The position numbers were made by a program, and so were the translations under genes. The notes beneath the pieces are model-generated. The model was not told the DNA's origin and made no database searches. It saw only the letters and a list, made by a program, of their open reading frames with translations. Shown here piece by piece: positions 1-10,487 of a DNA stretch of 64,000 nt; the first letter of the stretch is position 1; each line of letters starts with the position of its first letter. Source of the DNA: Silene latifolia (lineage: Eukaryota > Streptophyta > Magnoliopsida > Caryophyllales > Caryophyllaceae); assembly GCF_048544455.1 (NCBI RefSeq), contig NC_133537.1, positions 66,284,134-66,348,133 on the forward strand, read 5' to 3'.

Positions 1-1571
1 GAAATTAAACCCCTTTATCAAAATCTCACGAGAAATTCAATTTATCATATCACAAAAGTAAAAAATGGTTATGTTCTTATGAAAAATACGAAATAAAAGT
101 TTTAAAAAAAAAAATTCAAAATCTCAATAAAATATCATTGTATACCAACAGCTATACCAACACGTATACATATAACATACTAAAATCATACGTACTAGTT
201 TTCATGTCCGTGCGCTGCACGGATATTAAAATAATGTGTGATAAATTTCACAATATAATGGAATATGGTACATAATTCATGTTTAAGCAATTATGTACGC
301 CGCATGACCAATAAATAATTCTCGTTAACATAATATTAAAATGAGAATAAATGAGTGTTTGATTAATAAGTATTTTTTGTTACAAAAATAAAACCAAGAT
401 GAAGTTTATACATATGATACTCCAAATTCCAGAGTTTTTAGATTTTGTTGATGATACCTGTTTGTTTTTCAACTTTCAACTGGTCAAGGAAACAATCTAC
501 TACGCATAATCAACTCAATAATGCAATAAATCCCCTTATTTGGAATAACAAACTATAATTTAATCATTGCTGGATCAAAGGTAATTACACAAAAACATTC
601 ACAAGTAGTTATGTAGTTATATCTCCCGGTCAAACTATATATAGGCGTACTTTTAAATGTGAATCAAGCTCCAACGCAATACTACATGGTTGCGGCTCCT
701 TATGAACATACACCGCCTCTCCAAACAATCATTTGAGACCACCACCAGAATCATTCATTATAATGGAAATCATTCGATAAAATTGTGTATTCTACCCTTG
801 TTTAATGATGTCGTTGCAGTATGTAGTGAAGTTCACCTTCTGCAAATTCACCATAGTTTCATCCTCACTCAACTTTCGCATACAATATCAACTCAACCCA
901 CCAACCCCATCTCCTTATTTGAAACAAAGTCTTGCTCGCATACCCCCTATTTTTCTTCCATATTCTCACAAATGATCTAAGACAACTACATCCCTTGCAA
1001 GATTCATCATTGTCTCCAAAACTCATCTCAAATATATTCAATCAATTGAAAAACTAAACCCCTGCCTCTAGAAAAACCCACCACCCAATGGAAACTAACC
1101 CTTACCCTCGTATGTTGTTAGGAATAAGATTTTACTTTGGATCGATGGAGTCAAAATTAAGTTTATCCACATGATCTTTAAAGGTTTCTTGTTATTGTTC
1201 AGGTACCCTGTTTGTTTTTCCGCAAGTGATATTTTATTGATAAAATAACCTTATTTCTGATCACCCTCCACAAATACACTCTCCTCCCACCTGACTAAAT
1301 TTACCCGCAAAATAAAACATCGCAGGCCATTGTGATCAGTTCTTACTAAAACAACCTTCAATACACTACCACTACCTTGCTACCACGTTTTATACCTGAG
1401 GCGTCCTAAATCACATTATCCTCCATGAAATACCAATCCTTACTCCAAATGGATCCTCGTCTCCTTATTAAAGACAATTTATTTCCCCTCTAACAAATAA
1501 CAGATTAAGAATCAATATTCCCTCCTATCTCTCTTTCCCTTCCTTTTTTTCTCGTACCTTCCCCTGCCCCT

Positions 1572-1574
<3 letters not shown>
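1..1574. other. AT-rich intergenic sequence, no gene seen
   Basis: No ORF with recognisable protein features was found on either strand. The one longer open frame (690-980) has no motif. The only compact structure is a perfect 7-bp inverted repeat with a 3-nt loop (TCCGTGC/GCACGGA) at 207-223. Confidence 0.6.

Positions 1575-1631
<57 letters not shown>
1575..1631. repeat. (AG)n microsatellite
   Basis: An uninterrupted AG dinucleotide run of about 57 bp. It directly abuts the left end of the M1 element, and a matching (TA)n tract lies at the other end of M1. Confidence 0.97.
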
Positions 1632-1633
<2 letters not shown>

Positions 1634-1866
1634 AACTAAGGCCATGTATATGTATTGAGTCCATAAGTTCTATTAAGGGCCATTGGATGGTGAAAATGGA
1701 TGGCCAAGATCAATCCCAAAAAAATGTGTTTAATAGCTAATCTCACCATCTCTCTCCTTCTTCACTAATCCACTCTAATTAATCACTAATTTACTATATA
1801 TTTGTTTTCCACTCATTCATTTCTCTCTCATCTTACACATTTCATTTCTCTCTTCTCTCAAACTCT
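1632..1866 (+). repeat. M1 left terminal inverted repeat region
   Basis: Shares degenerate blocks with the reverse complement of 12858-13130: GTCC..TAAG near the tip, ATGGATGGCCA, and TC-rich CACTCATTC/TTCTCTCTCAT motifs. The match is patchy and no exact TIR length can be set by eye. Confidence 0.45.
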
Positions 1867-2363
1867 AAAAAAAAAAGCCCAAATAAATAAAAAAAAACCC
1901 AAAAATCCAAAAAAATAAAAAACCCAAAAATCCAAATAAAAAAAAACCCAAAACACCCAAAAAAATCAAAAAAATCAAAAATCCAAACAAATAAAAAAGT
2001 TCTCTTCCTCTACACCACCACCCCACCCGACACCACCCACCGCCACGACCCACCGTCTCACAACCACCGCCGCCGTAGCGTTTTTTTCTCTCTCTTTTTT
2101 TTTTTTTTTTTTTTTTTTCGTTTTGATGTTATTTTTTATGTTTTGAGTTGTTTTTTTCATTCGTTATTTTTGTTATGTTTTTTTCATTTGTTATTTTTGT
2201 TGTCTTTTATTTTGTTTATTCTTGTCTTTTTATCTATTTTCTCAATTCTCGCTTTTTTTACATTTTTTTTCTTAAGATTTTGAGTAAAATAAATCTCATA
2301 TAATAAGTTAATTTTAATCTTTTGAAAAAATAACTTTATTATCTCGTTTTGTGGTGGTAGTTT

Positions 2364-2858
2364 GGTGGACTAAAGTTATACAAAGAATGGACTAAAGTTA
2401 TACAAAAATGGACTAAAGTTATACAAATATGGACTAAAGTTATACAAATATGGACTAAACGTATAACTCCACTCAGTAAATGTATAACTCTAGTAACGAT
2501 ATGAGTAACTTCTACTCAATGAATGTATAACTCCAGTAGGAATGTGTGTAATTTTTGTATAACTTTAGTCAATTTTTTGTATAACTTTAGTCCAATTTTT
2601 GTATAACTTTAATCCATATTTGTATAACTTTAGTCTATTTTTGTATAACTTTAGTCTATTTTTGTATAACTTTAGTCCATATTTGTATAACTTTAGTCCA
2701 TTTTTGTATAACTTTAGTTCATTTTTGTACAACTTTAGTCAATTTTTGTATAACTTTAGTCCATTTTTGTATAACTTTAGCCCATTTTTGTATAACTTTA
2801 GTCAGTTTTTGTATAATTTTAGTCCTTATTTGTATAACTTTAGTCAATTTTTTATAAC
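2364..2858 (+). repeat. 21-bp minisatellite, left block with orientation switch
   Basis: The core TGTATAACTTTAGTC recurs about every 21 bp. Copies at 2364-2460 (about five) are in the reverse orientation (GACTAAAGTTATACA). Copies from about 2555 to 2858 (about fourteen) are in the forward orientation. The array resumes at 11082 after the R1 insertion. Apparent ORFs rich in YNFSP are by-products of the repeat. Confidence 0.9.
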
Positions 2859-3461
2859 TGATGGGGCATATTCTGCACCGCTGACCAAGTCAACATATTG
2901 AGCAAGGTCAAAGATATCCACAGCAAGTCAACGGCTTAGGCAGCCTAGCTGATGCAACCCATCTACTGTCGGCTGGGTCTCGGCATGGCAACTTGTTTAC
3001 CGGGGCACATACCCGCGTACTCACATCCAAGACCCCTCGGCGGCGAGTCAACAGGGCCCGCCGGCCTGCCATAGGTCCCTCGGCCGAGGGGTAGATCAGT
3101 CTTTCCACCTGCTAGCCACTTGGCCACTTGGCCACTACGTGACAAAAGGTGAAAGCCTATAAATACTCCTCAACCTTCATTGAGGAAAGTATCCACAACT
3201 TAACCTAAGAAACACTATTCATCTGGTATAATCTTCCCTATCTCTCTACAATATACATTTAGCCAAGGAACAGCTTATCCCCTAAGTTACTGACTTGAGC
3301 GTCGGAGTGAGTACGCTTGGCACAAAGCCAAGCCCTCAGTTCGTTCATTGTTGCAGGAGAGGCCGAGAGGAACGATAAAGACAAGAAGGATTCAACCAAG
3401 GACATCATTCTACAAGCAACGGGTGGTAACGAATATCTGCTCTGGAATCACACCCGGAACA
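2859..3461 (+). repeat. R1 5' LTR (603 bp)
   Basis: Begins TG, ends CA, and pairs with 10488-11081. It contains a perfect palindrome CCCTCGGCCGAGGG at 3077-3090 and a TATA box about 67 bp further on. Most differences from the 3' LTR lie in 2873-3005; the last 460 bp are nearly identical. Confidence 0.95.
3158..3165 (+). promoter_or_regulatory. TATA box of R1 LTR
   Basis: TATAAATA about 300 bp into the LTR, with the GC-rich palindrome just upstream. The same box is at 10778-10785 in the 3' LTR. It probably directs element transcription. Confidence 0.7.
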
Positions 3462-3462
3462 A

Positions 3463-3482
3463 TTGGCGCGTCGTCGTGGGGA
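3463..3482 (+). other. Primer-binding site of R1
   Basis: TTGGCGCGTCGTCGTGGGGA starts 2 nt after the LTR. It resembles the tRNA-Asp-type PBS seen intact at 59479-59496 but differs in the middle, so the primer tRNA is uncertain. Confidence 0.65.
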
Positions 3483-3557
3483 AACGCTACTAGAAGCTAG
3501 TCACATTCATTCCCAAACAAAAAAAAAAACAAAAAACCCACCCAAAAAGCTAAGAAA

Positions 3558-4092
3558 ATGTCGAAACAACAAGACGCAGTCGTGACCGTGAAACCCCATT
3601 ATACCAAGATGATACCTTCAACAATTCTGGAGTCGTGCAGCCCTCCACCGGCGGAGTAATCCAACCGGAGTTCGGGATGCCAATAATACCGGACACGCCG
3701 CTGCTAGCCAACCAGGTCACCATCATGGGACATGTGGTTGACATAGCAAAAGCGAAAATGGTCTGGACCTAATTAGTAATACGCCTGCTCACACTGTCAC
3801 GCCGACAAGAGCGGCGGAAACCGTCCAGGAGACCAGGGCCCAAAATGTGACTCCGAGAAATTTGAACGGAGCACTAGGAGAAGCTGACCTAGTCAAGTCG
3901 CCGGGGGAGCCCAAAGTGGGCGTGGTAGACCTAAGTCCTTCCCGCGCTCATGGGAGGACAGCGTCCCCGCAGCACGAACGAGGCTTACCCCAAAGGAGCC
4001 AGAGGAGTCCGACTCGGCGAGTTGGAGAAGAAGTCCGAGTCGAAGAAGGAGTCCTTCCCGCTACGAGGAGAGGAGCCGGATTAGGAATGTGA
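3558..4092 (+). pseudogene. R1 gag, N-terminal part, frame-broken
   Basis: An ATG at 3558 opens a short frame that soon shifts. The following sequence is open only by changing frames: short frames run to about 3770, then 3847-4092, with no join to the gag core at 4108. It is rich in charged residues (R, E, S, P), as in linker regions of Tat-type Gag. I see no conserved domain. It is best read as the decayed start of gag because it lies between the PBS and the recognisable gag core. Confidence 0.5.
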
Positions 4093-4107
4093 GGAGCCGA
4101 TCGCCGC

Positions 4108-4725
4108 GTGTCGTTCGACACGTGGTCGATGACCCCTCAACGCCACGTCCTAGAAGTCCGGGTGCCAACTAAGCTCAAGTTGCCACCCCTATCATACAAA
4201 GGAGATAGTGATCCAGCCGACCACGCTGAGGCTTTCGAGTCTTACATGTCGGTATGGGAGCAGCCCGATGAGGTCTGGTGCCGAGTTTTCCCAACAACTT
4301 TGCATGGGATGGCTCAAAGTTGGTACAAACGGCTTCCCGACGGCTCGGTATACTATTACGCCGACCTAAGAGACGCCTTTCTAGCCCAGTACTCTTGCAA
4401 CAAGAGAAGGGCCGTGGAGACATCGGACCTCCTAACTATCAAACAGGAGGGGGGCGAGTCTCTACGAAGCTATGTGAAGAGGTTCGACGGAAAGGTCCAG
4501 CAGATTCGAGAAATTAATCCCGAACTGGCGGCCTTCGCGTTGATGAAGGGCCTCCCAAGGGGAGACTTAAAAAATGAGCTCATCAAATGCGGAGGCCTGA
4601 GCTTGGATACCGCCAGGAGGATGGCCGACCAGGCCATCAAGGTAGAAGACTATCACAAGACCTGGGTAGGCCTCAGCGAGGCCGAGCACTCGGAGAAGAA
4701 GAGCGCCGGGAGGACAACCGGATGA
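4108..4725 (+). pseudogene. gag: R1 gag capsid-like core
   Basis: A 205-aa open frame with the Retrotrans_gag pattern. Residues about 30-155 contain YKGDSDPADHAEAF, a tryptophan block (SWYKRLPDGSV) and FLAQYSCNKR, then QEGGESLRSYVKRF and the helix LAAFALMKGL. These are hallmarks of plant Ty3/gypsy Gag, which assembles the particle and packages element RNA. The frame ends just before the nucleic-acid-binding part, which continues in another frame from about 4829, so a frameshift separates them. If particles form, this part could act in trans for or with related elements. Lineage (Tat) is inferred from the downstream zinc knuckle and the overall layout. Confidence 0.8.
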
Positions 4726-4828
4726 AAGACGCCGTGACAAAGAACGGGTCACGGTCCGATACAGGACGCCGTGAGAATAATAGGTCACGGTCGACAAACC
4801 TGCCAGAAACAGGACTCGACGGCGCCGG

Positions 4829-5853
4829 GTGGAGTTCGGGAACGTACCACCGAGGCGGTATAGTGATAAAACCCCTCTCGTCGTATCGCCCGCCGAGGTC
4901 TTCGTCCGAGCAAAACGAGGGCGGAAGTGGGAGAGACCCCCAAGCCAAAAAGTGACGGTGACACGAGCAAGATCTTGTGAGTACCACGGCCACACCGGCC
5001 ATTTGACCAACGACTGCCGGCATCTGAAGAATGCCATTGAAGAGCTGATCCGGAAGGGGAGCCTCGGCAAGTACGTTGCCAAAGGCCAAAAGACTGACGC
5101 CGACAGTTCAGGTAAGAAATCCGTCTTCGAACGGATAGGAGTGATCCATGTTGTCATCGGGGGCAACGAGAACGGAGGGTCCGCTCATGGGCACAAACGG
5201 CACCTGAACGAGCTATATCAGGCCATCAACTTTGTGCCCAACACAGCGATCCCTGCTTCCAACATCCCCGATATAACCATTGGAAGGAAGGACTACGAAG
5301 GAGTCATCGCTCCTCACAGCGACCCACTTGTAGTCAATTTGGACATATCCAACCACCTGGTCAAGAGGTGCCTGATTGACACAGGCGCGTACACGAACAT
5401 CATGTTCAGGGAGTGCTTCCTCAGCCTCGGCCTGAAAGTCAAGGACTTGAGCCCCTGCACCAACCCACTATACAGACTTCTCGGGGCGGCGGCCTGGTAC
5501 CACTGGGATCAATCGGACTCCGGTGACGTTCGGCGAAAAGAATGCGGCTAAGAATGTCCTAGCCGAGTTCGTGGTCATCGACGGCTCGTCCGCCTACAAC
5601 GTTCTCATAGGCCGAGTTACCCTGAGCGAGGCCGACGCGTGATGATGTCCATCCGGGCCCTAACACGATGTATGTCTCGGACGGGGGAAGCGCATAAGCT
5701 CGTCTCCAAAGACGAGAATGACGAGGTGGTGAACGTCCAGATAGCTGCCAGAGGATGCAACATGCAATCCCTCAAAGTAGCAAAGAAATCAGAGAAAGGG
5801 AAAAGTCTATCCTTACAACAGGAGGGCGACCTCATGGATGTAACTAGCGGCTG
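4829..5853 (+). pseudogene. R1 Gag zinc knuckle plus aspartic protease, frameshifted
   Basis: The first frame (4829-5551) has a Tat-type zinc knuckle, CEYHGHTGHLTNDC (C-x2-H-x4-H-x4-C spacing), followed by LKNAIEELIRKG. It then has a retropepsin segment with active-site LIDTGAYTNIMF near residue 185-195. Just after the active site the frame shifts. A second frame carries the conserved protease end (FVVIDGSSAYNVLIGR, about 5562-5620), and a third continues to a stop at 5853. Retropepsin cuts Gag-Pol. RT should begin a few hundred bases further on in an autonomous Tat element but is absent, so this is the last sense-strand coding sequence in R1. Confidence 0.8.
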
Positions 5854-6031
5854 ACTAGGACGGTGTGCCTTTGATAGGCCATTAGGACGCTGGTAATCTC
5901 GGGAATACTCTATGTAGCGGCGGAGGTGTCCAAAACAGCTGTGGGCACCCCGACGCATGTTTTTACCTAATGAAAAATCGTCCAAGTCTTCCATCAAAAT
6001 GTTCATTTTCCCCCTAGTCACTAGGAAGCAG

Positions 6032-6246
6032 CAGACGCCAGCTCACACTGTCATACCGACAAGAGCGGTAGTCTTTATCAGTAAGCAAACGCCGGCTCAC
6101 ACTGTCATACCGACAAGAGCGGTAGTCTTTATCAGTAAGCAGACGCCGGCTCACACTGTCATACCGACAAGAGCGGTAGTCTTTATCAGTAAGCAGATGT
6201 CGGCTCACACTGTCATACCGACAAGAGCGGCAATCTCCATGAAGAA
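6032..6246 (+). repeat. 54-bp tandem array, four copies
   Basis: Units start at about 6032, 6086, 6140 and 6194 (the shared GCTCACACTG lies at 6041, 6095, 6149 and 6203, an exact 54-bp period). 54 is divisible by three, so the array stays open as an 18-residue repeat. Single copies of the core (CTGTCAYRCCGACAAGAGCGG) also occur at about 3795 and 6802, so the array seems to be amplified from the element's own sequence. Confidence 0.95.
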
Positions 6247-6776
6247 ATAGGCGCCGTCGCAGTCACCCCAAGTAGTAGACGCCACGGCAGTCACCCCAAG
6301 AGGTTTGACGCCGTCGCAGTCACTCCAAGTGGTAGACGCCACGGCAGTCTCATGAAGAATTAGGCGCCGTCGCAGTCACCCCAAGTAGTAGACGCCACGG
6401 CAGTCACCCCAAGAGGTTTGACGCCGTCGCAGTCACTCCAAGTGGTAGACGCCACGGCAGTCTCCACGAAGAAATAGGCGCCGTCGCAGTCACCCCAAGA
6501 GGTTTGACGCCGTCGCAGTCACTCCAAGTGGTGGACGCCACGGCAGTCTCATGAAGAATTAGGCGCCGTCGCAGTCACCCCAAGTAGTAGACGCCACGGC
6601 AGTCACCCCAAGAGGTTTGACGCCGTCGCAGTCACTCCAAGTGGTAGACGCCACGACAGTCTCCATCAAGAAGTGGGCGCCGTCGCAGTCACCCCAAGTA
6701 GTAAACGCCACGGTAGTCACCCCAAGAGGTTTGACGCCGTCGCAGTCACTCCAAGCGGTAGACGCCACGACAGTCA
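6247..6776 (+). repeat. Higher-order tandem array, ~113-114 bp unit built of ~28-bp subunits
   Basis: Each large unit holds four subunits alternating CGCCGTCGCAGTCAC and CGCCACGGCAGTC, with a GAAGAA-type joint. Unit starts (GGCGCC) lie near 6250, 6363, 6477, 6562 and 6676. The spacings are 113, 114, 85 and 114, so one unit has lost a single 28-bp subunit. The CG content is much higher than in the flanks. Confidence 0.92.
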
Positions 6777-7162
6777 ATAACAAGAAGCAGATGCTGGCTC
6801 ACACTGTCACACCGACAAGAGCGGCAATCACGACCAGCGCAGTTGATACTCGCAAAGCAATCAAAACGCCTTAGAAGCATTACACAGTTGAGGAACGCAC
6901 TCTAGACTGCCTCGGTCAAGCCAAGGCGGAAACAAAGGAGACGCCCAATTAATAAAAAAAAAAAAAAAAAAAACTCGGAAAAGGAATGAGGTAAAGACCT
7001 CGGCCAAGTCGGAGGCAGAAGAAACGAGCTCTTATTAAATATGTTCAACAAATTACAAGAAATACAAACGACGGCCGTCCCCATAAGGGTCAGCCAAAAG
7101 ACAACCTACCAAAGTTGCACAAAATGCAAAGACAAAGGCAAAAGGGTACAGATATCATCTCC
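6777..7162. other. R1 noncoding spacer with A tract
   Basis: Lies between the array and the 3' end of the antisense gene. A run of about 20 A (near 6953-6972) is followed by GC-richer sequence. On the minus strand this is where the antisense transcript would end. Confidence 0.5.
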
Positions 7163-7994
7163 CTATGTCATTCTTTGCTCGCCATCGCAGCGTAGCAAAG
7201 CACCTTCCTCAAGGGGCAACCCAGCAGCTTCCCTAGCAGCCTCAGCTTCAGCAGCCTCAGCTTTAGCCTCGGCCTCCTCAGCTGCCCTTGCCCTCTCGGC
7301 CTCCTCCTTGGCCGCCTTAACCTTCTCAGCAAGAGCTGCTGCCTCCTCGGCCGCCTCCTGCTCTATCTTCACCCGCACCGCCTCCTTGGCCTTCTCCTCC
7401 ACGGCCTTCTCCTTAGCTTTGAGCTTGTCGTCAAACAGCTCGTCGAATTTGCTCCACGGAAAGGAACCTTCAAGAGGGAAAAGCTCCTCAATTACTTCCC
7501 GGGCGGCGTCTTCGGCCGGATCCGGTCGGAGCACGGGTCGGGAGCATTTTGGTTTGGAGCATCTCAATGTCGTCCTCCTTTTGCCCGATGATGGCCTCCT
7601 TGCTCCGAATCACTTTCCCCGGATCGAAACCGTTCCCTGAATTCATTCCTCTGCTGGAAATAGAGGTCGGCGTGCCTCTGAACAAGGTTACACTTCGCCG
7701 GCGACTTTTCAATTTCGGCCGCAGCTAGTCTCGGCCTTGGCTCTCTCAAAGAAGGACCTCCTTTTCGTTGTCCTCCCCGAGCTTTCTCTCGCCCAAGAGC
7801 GCCTTCTCGGCCTCCCCTAAGCCCTCGCTCATTGAGAAGATCCAGCTTCGCCTTCGCGGCCACCTTCTTAGTGGCATTAAGCTCAAAAGCGGACCGAGCC
7901 ACGACCTTCTCTCGCTCCATGATACGAGCACCGGTCGGCTCGTTCCACCTCGCCGATCTCTTGATCAACCTCGCGCTTTCCGCTACAAGTCGTG

Positions 7995-8106
7995 AGGGGA
8001 AACCTTTCGGGATGAAGAGTCACCGGCGACGTTATGATCACCAGCCTGCTTTGTCGGGAAAGGGAAACCTTCGGGATGAAGAGTCGATGGCGACGTTATG
8101 ATCACC
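7995..8106. repeat. ~64-bp tandem duplication within the antisense gene
   Basis: Two adjacent copies of a GGGATGAAGAGTC..GGCGACGTTATGATCACC block lie at about 7997-8042 and 8062-8105. It breaks the coding frame of the antisense gene locally. Confidence 0.8.
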
Positions 8107-8702
8107 CGACTGCGCGGGTTTCTCCTCCGCTTCCGCCGACAAGAGCGGCGGCCGACAATGGCCGATCTACAAAATTTAAAGTAAGCATCAGTATCAACAT
8201 ACATAGACATGCCGGAGAGCCTGTCACCGGCAGCGCCTAATGAACCGGCTAAGTCTGAGCCACAGGATAGATCAATACCGTGCTTGGCCTTCTTGGCCGA
8301 ATGGCGCATTCCCTCGTCAGCAGCAGAAGCAACGGCAGCGGTAAAGGCTGTCTGCTTTCTTTTACGGACAAGGGGAGACCCCTCCTCCTCATCGGAGTCA
8401 TCCCCATTGGAGATGTAAACGATCTCCACCGTCTCCTTCGAACGGGGGGATGGAAGGCGGAGCCGATGTCGACGCCATCACCGCCGAAGGTTTTGTTTTT
8501 CGCGTATAGCGCGGCATGTTACTAACAACCTTCGCACAGGCCTCCACCGCATTCAAGCTTTTCACCACCTGGTCCATAAGATCATTCAGCGACGTCCTAC
8601 GGTCATGGGTCAGAGCCTTGGGATGCAAGTTAGCAACGGTTTTGTCTTTGTGCAGCCCCATCCTCCGGAGGATATCCTCAGACAAATCCGGTCCAAAGTA
8701 GT

Positions 8703-8805
8703 CTGCGAAAGAAATAAAAGCGAGAATTAAGTAGAAGAAATAAATCGAAGTTCGAAAAACAGGAACATTAAGAGCGGTGATGGGCCTCATACCGACCCCA
8801 CTCAC
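8703..8805 (-). other. Intron of the R1 antisense gene
   Basis: On the minus strand the donor is CAGG/GTGAGT (consensus +1 to +6). The acceptor is a pyrimidine-rich TTTATTTCTTTCGCAG at its low-coordinate end. Reading is open on both sides in the PF04195-type gene. Confidence 0.65.
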
Positions 8806-9970
8806 CCTGTGCTAGGGCCGGTATGAGGCCGACATGGCAGAGCGGCTCATCCTGGAGAATGATCTGCGTTGGGGAATCCATTTTTCGGCACCCCACCCTT
8901 GTCCGCCTCAAAAGCCTCATCGCGACTTCTCATCCTCTTTAAGAAGGACCTTGCTGGCATCCATCTTGAGCTTCTTCCGGGCCGACCCATCCGTCATGCT
9001 CCGCCTTAGTCTCACACCGCAAATTCACTTGGTCTTTGAAAGGAGAGGGGCGGCGGATAGTCATCCAAGCACCTTAACATACACCCACCGATCTCTCCAG
9101 TCTTTGCAAGAAGTAAGTTTGTCAACAGAGACATAACCTTTCTCCGTGTGCACACTGTACCAACCGACGCGCCGAGATTGATTGGTGGAGATAATGAAGC
9201 CGGCGGAATAAATTCACCGTCGGGGCCTCCCCCTTGAAGAGACAAAGCCACACAAAGCCGACTATCGTCCTCATGGCCAACGGATGCAGTTGGGCCACAG
9301 CGACGTTCATAGCTTTAATGATGGCCATGACGTACTCATTCAGCGGAAACCGGAGCCCGTACTCCAAGTGTCGCATGTATACGCCGGTATGGCCCGGCGG
9401 AGGGCAACAGACGGCCTGACCCTCCTCAGGGATAACAATCTTGTATCCCCTGCCAAAGAAGAAATGGCCCTCGAAAAATTTCTCACCGGAACAACTGGCC
9501 AACTTATGGGTCCAAGCTCGGTCAACGCGTACCTTACAGACGTCACCGTGATCCATAACGTACTGCCTCACCTCTTTGGGACGAGCCTCTTCAGCATCAT
9601 CACCAAAATCGTCTGCGTCATCATCGACATCAGAGTCATCCTCCCATTCCTCCAAAATTCGAGGATCGACTTCGGGAGAAGGAGACCTAGGGCCCCAGGC
9701 CTTATCGGAGGGTGTCCAATTTCTCCTCCTCATCAAGACGCGACGGGAACCCCCCCCCCGCGTCGGTTTGCTAGGCCCGGCATCTTGAAGACATGTTTAC
9801 AATAATAACTTACGAGTTAAGAAATTGGGAAGTTTGTTTGTTTACCTTGAAGAAAAACACTCACGGAGTAACAACTCGAGAAATAGAAGACAAAGAAGCC
9901 TTTGAAAGTTTAAAGAGAAGAAAATTTTGGAGAATGAAATTGGTGACCAATTTCACGGGATAACTGCCCT

Positions 9971-9977
9971 ATTTATA
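9971..9977 (-). promoter_or_regulatory. TATA box of the R1 antisense gene
   Basis: The minus strand reads CCCTATAAATAGGG, about 175 bp upstream of the antisense ATG, with ATTGG (CCAAT box complement) about 25 bp further upstream. The position and spacing fit a plant Pol II promoter pointing away from the 3' LTR. Confidence 0.6.
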
Positions 9978-10487
9978 GGGAAAAGCCCATGAAGAAAGAC
10001 CAATCAGAGAACAGCCCATGAAGCGTCAACCAATCAGCGTGCAGACACGTGTCAGACATGCAACCACGGGATGTCAATCGTTGCAATGATCGAACGTCAA
10101 TCAATGCAAATGATGACCAAGCGTCTTCAACACGCCCATTCGTATCTCTCCGCCTATTCACCTTCCTCAACAAATTCCCAAGCATCTGTTCTCCGCCGGC
10201 CACATGATCAATCAAGCTAAGTAAGCGGCGGCCGGGGCAATCAAAAACAACCGGCACTCTCAACCCTGGTCTCGGCCAGCGTCACCTTCTTTTCCACATT
10301 GGATGCCCTTTACGCATCCATGCGGAGGGGGGATATGGTACGGCCTAAGAAAAGACCAGGCCGAGGTAAAAGAAGCCGCCGCAGAAGAAGCCGATCTGAG
10401 AAAATTTTTTACAAATTACTTGCGCAGAATATACGCTCAAACGTACATCGGAGCCCATACCACGGCATAGACTACGCTGGGGCAAAT

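Larger units (their letters stand above)
7163..9797 (-). pseudogene. R1 antisense gene: PF04195-type (putative gypsy-type transposon) protein, decayed
   Basis: On the strand opposite gag, read from an ATG near 9797-9795. A block at about 9122-9736 reads PPPGHTGVYMRHLEYGLRFP, then a helix, then AQLHPLAMRTIVGF and CLFKGE. This is the pattern of PF04195, known as an additional antisense ORF of Tat-lineage elements. A frame change leads to DKLTSCKDWRDRWVYVKVL and another to DDYPPPLSFQ, so the domain is frameshifted. After a 103-bp intron come YFGPDLSEDILRRMGL, an acidic and basic linker, and an Ala/Glu/Lys coiled coil (7163-7567). At least three frame changes make it nonfunctional. The function of the intact family is unknown. 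Confidence 0.78.

Noticed and set aside
690-980. 96-codon plus-strand open frame
   Set aside because: No domain, biased composition typical of AT-rich noncoding DNA, no promoter or splice context.
2599-2901. Open frame with repeated YNFSPYL residues (also 10937-11582 and the opposite strand)
   Set aside because: Created by the 21-bp minisatellite, whose length is divisible by three; it runs into the R1 LTR.
4567-5166. 199-codon minus-strand frame opposite R1 gag/protease
   Set aside because: Shadow of the gag/protease coding strand; no motif, and the real antisense gene lies further downstream.
6032-6776. CRISPR-like array
   Set aside because: Repeats are contiguous without unique spacers and lie inside a plant LTR element.
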